Assembly (NCBI GenBank): GCA_013152765.1
Contig: JAADFT010000125.1
Span: forward strand, 1 to 6,449
Direction: 5' to 3'
DNA: 6,449 bases
Source: Calditrichota bacterium
GTDB lineage: Bacteria; Zhuqueibacterota; Zhuqueibacteria; Oleimicrobiales; Geothermoviventaceae
The translations under genes were made by a program, and so were the position numbers. Shown here in pieces: positions 5,447-6,449 of the stretch. The stretch's first letter is position 1. Each line of letters opens with the position of its first letter. The notes under the pieces were generated by a model. That model did no database searches, was not told the origin of the DNA, and worked only from the letters and a program-made list of their open reading frames with translations.

Positions 5447-6449
5447 CTACTTGAGCAAGATCACCCTGCGCGTCAGGGTTCGCTTTCCTGCGTTTGCTCG
5501 TAGCAAGTAGATACCGCTTGGGAGTTCACGTCCCAACTCGTCGTGCGCATTCCAGGTCCAGGTGTGTTCACCGGCTTCCAGCATTCCGGTGTGCAAGCGT
5601 GCCACCTCGCGTCCCGTGAGATCGTAGACCACGACCCGAAGGTCCGCGGCCTCCGGCAGGAACAGGTGCACACGCGTTTGACCGTTGAACGGGTTCGGGT
5701 AGTTGCTCAGGAGTACCTCTTTCTGCGGAGCCCACACGACCTTGATGGGACCGAAGACGGTCGACGTGCCGTCTACATCGATCTGGCGGAGGCGGTACCA
5801 GTAGGTGCCCCGCTTCGGGGGACGATCCTGGAACACGTAGGTGTGCGATTCGGTTGTGGTGCCGTGGCCCTGCACGAATCCAACGCGCTGGTAGTGTTTC
5901 GCATCTGCGCTTCGTTCAATTTCGAAACCATGGTTACTTGTTTCGCTGGCCGTCTGCCACTTCAAGGAAACAGCGTGTCCAACCACGGCAGAAAAGCTGC
6001 TCATTTCTACGGGCACGGTGGCATCCACGATCTTCACATTCCGAAAGATCTCGCCGATCGGTGTTTCGTACACGCCAACGTAACCCAGTCGAATGATGTG
6101 GATCGGTGGCGCGTACTCTTCGCCTGTACCGCTGTAGTCGTAGTCCGTGATCAGCACGCCGTCTTTGTACCAGCGCATGTGCCCGTCGCCCCACTCCAGT
6201 TTGAAGTGGTACCACTCATCTTCCTGCCAGCCCCAGTGCGTGGCCTGCTCGTCATTATCAACCTGACCACCTTCGCTGGCGTACGCCTCGAAGGAGTTCG
6301 GATCGTCTTCGCCGCCGGTGGTGTAGGCAGCAACGTTCAGCCGCAGTTTCAAAATGCCCCACTTGCTGTAGCCGGGCTCGTAGCCGTAAATCCGCATGAA
6401 ACACTTGTAGGGATTGGTCTTGATGTGGTCGCCGTTGCGGTCGTCGTAA
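5447..6449 (-). CDS. Secreted LamG-like protein with C-terminal sorting (T9SS/FlgD-Ig-like) domain, N-terminus outside the window
   Basis: The C-terminal 333 residues are visible; the frame is open to the window edge, so the ATG at 6397 is probably internal, and the signal peptide expected of an exported protein would lie further upstream, outside the window. Numbering from the edge, residues about 1-142 look like a concanavalin A/LamG-type beta-sandwich (EWYHFKLEWGDGHMRWYKDG at 78-97, then RLGYVGVYE and EIFRNVKI), a fold used in glycan binding and in some polysaccharide-active enzymes. Residues about 146-240 are an Ig/FN3-like module common before sorting domains (SLKWQTASETSNHGFEIERS, then YWYRLRQIDVDG). 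Residues about 245-333 are the C-terminal domain: NYPNPFNG, LRVVVYDLTGREV, LPSGIYLL, ending in a basic strand, RRVILLK. This suggests export and cell-surface attachment by type IX secretion or a similar route. No catalytic residues can be assigned. It ends at TAG (5449-5447) beside the shared terminator. Confidence 0.82.
   Translation of the reverse strand, partial: YDDRNGDHIKTNPYKCFMRIYGYEPGYSKWGILKLRLNVAAYTTGGEDDPNSFEAYASEGGQVDNDEQATHWGWQEDEWYHFKLEWGDGHMRWYKDGVLITDYDYSGTGEEYAPPIHIIRLGYVGVYETPIGEIFRNVKIVDATVPVEMSSFSAVVGHAVSLKWQTASETSNHGFEIERSADAKHYQRVGFVQGHGTTTESHTYVFQDRPPKRGTYWYRLRQIDVDGTSTVFGPIKVVWAPQKEVLLSNYPNPFNGQTRVHLFLPEAADLRVVVYDLTGREVARLHTGMLEAGEHTWTWNAHDELGRELPSGIYLLRANAGKRTLTRRVILLK

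Noticed and set aside
4686..5510. 274-codon plus-strand open frame overlapping the end of rng and the terminator
   Set aside because: It is out of frame with rng, which has all catalytic and zinc-link residues here, and it reads through the bidirectional terminator into the antisense of the next gene.

Overview
The window is GC-rich bacterial DNA with four protein-coding genes, two of them cut by the window edges, and one noncoding stretch of about 600 bp. The best taxonomic clue is the minus-strand gene at the right. It ends in a C-terminal domain of the type IX secretion / FlgD-Ig-like kind (YPNPFN motif, basic C-terminal strand). Together with the high GC this suggests an FCB-group bacterium (for example a Rhodothermia, Calditrichota or KSB1-like lineage). 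I cannot place it more precisely from sequence alone.

Layout: (1) 2-460 (+) is the 3' part of a 2-oxoacid:ferredoxin oxidoreductase gamma subunit, probably the last gene of a kor/vor operon. (2) 461-1058 has no convincing gene. It holds several inverted repeats, a perfect 12-bp hairpin without a good T tract (554-588), a convincing intrinsic terminator (707-744), and about 314 bp of unassigned leader before the next gene. (3) 1059-3719 (+) is an 886-residue fusion of a B12-binding-type radical SAM protein (TIGR03960-like) with a DUF2344/TIGR03936 domain. (4) 3724-5337 (+) is RNase G/E (rng), 4 bp downstream and almost certainly cotranscribed. (5) 5338-5446 is a convergent intergenic gap with a symmetric, probably bidirectional terminator. 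(6) 5447-6449 (-) is the 3' part of a secreted protein with a LamG-like region, an Ig/FN3-like region and a C-terminal sorting domain.

The gamma subunit belongs to ferredoxin-dependent carbon metabolism (2-oxoglutarate or branched-chain oxoacid oxidation, or reductive carboxylation). The radical SAM/DUF2344-rng pair is a gene neighbourhood I recall from many bacteria. RNase G points to rRNA or mRNA processing, but the radical SAM partner has no established reaction that I know of. The surface-type protein is transcribed from the opposite side and is functionally separate.

I see no CRISPR array, transposon, tRNA, rRNA, phage or defence island. The least explained items are the 461-1058 region (possible small RNA or structured leader) and the uncharacterised radical SAM/DUF2344 fusion.
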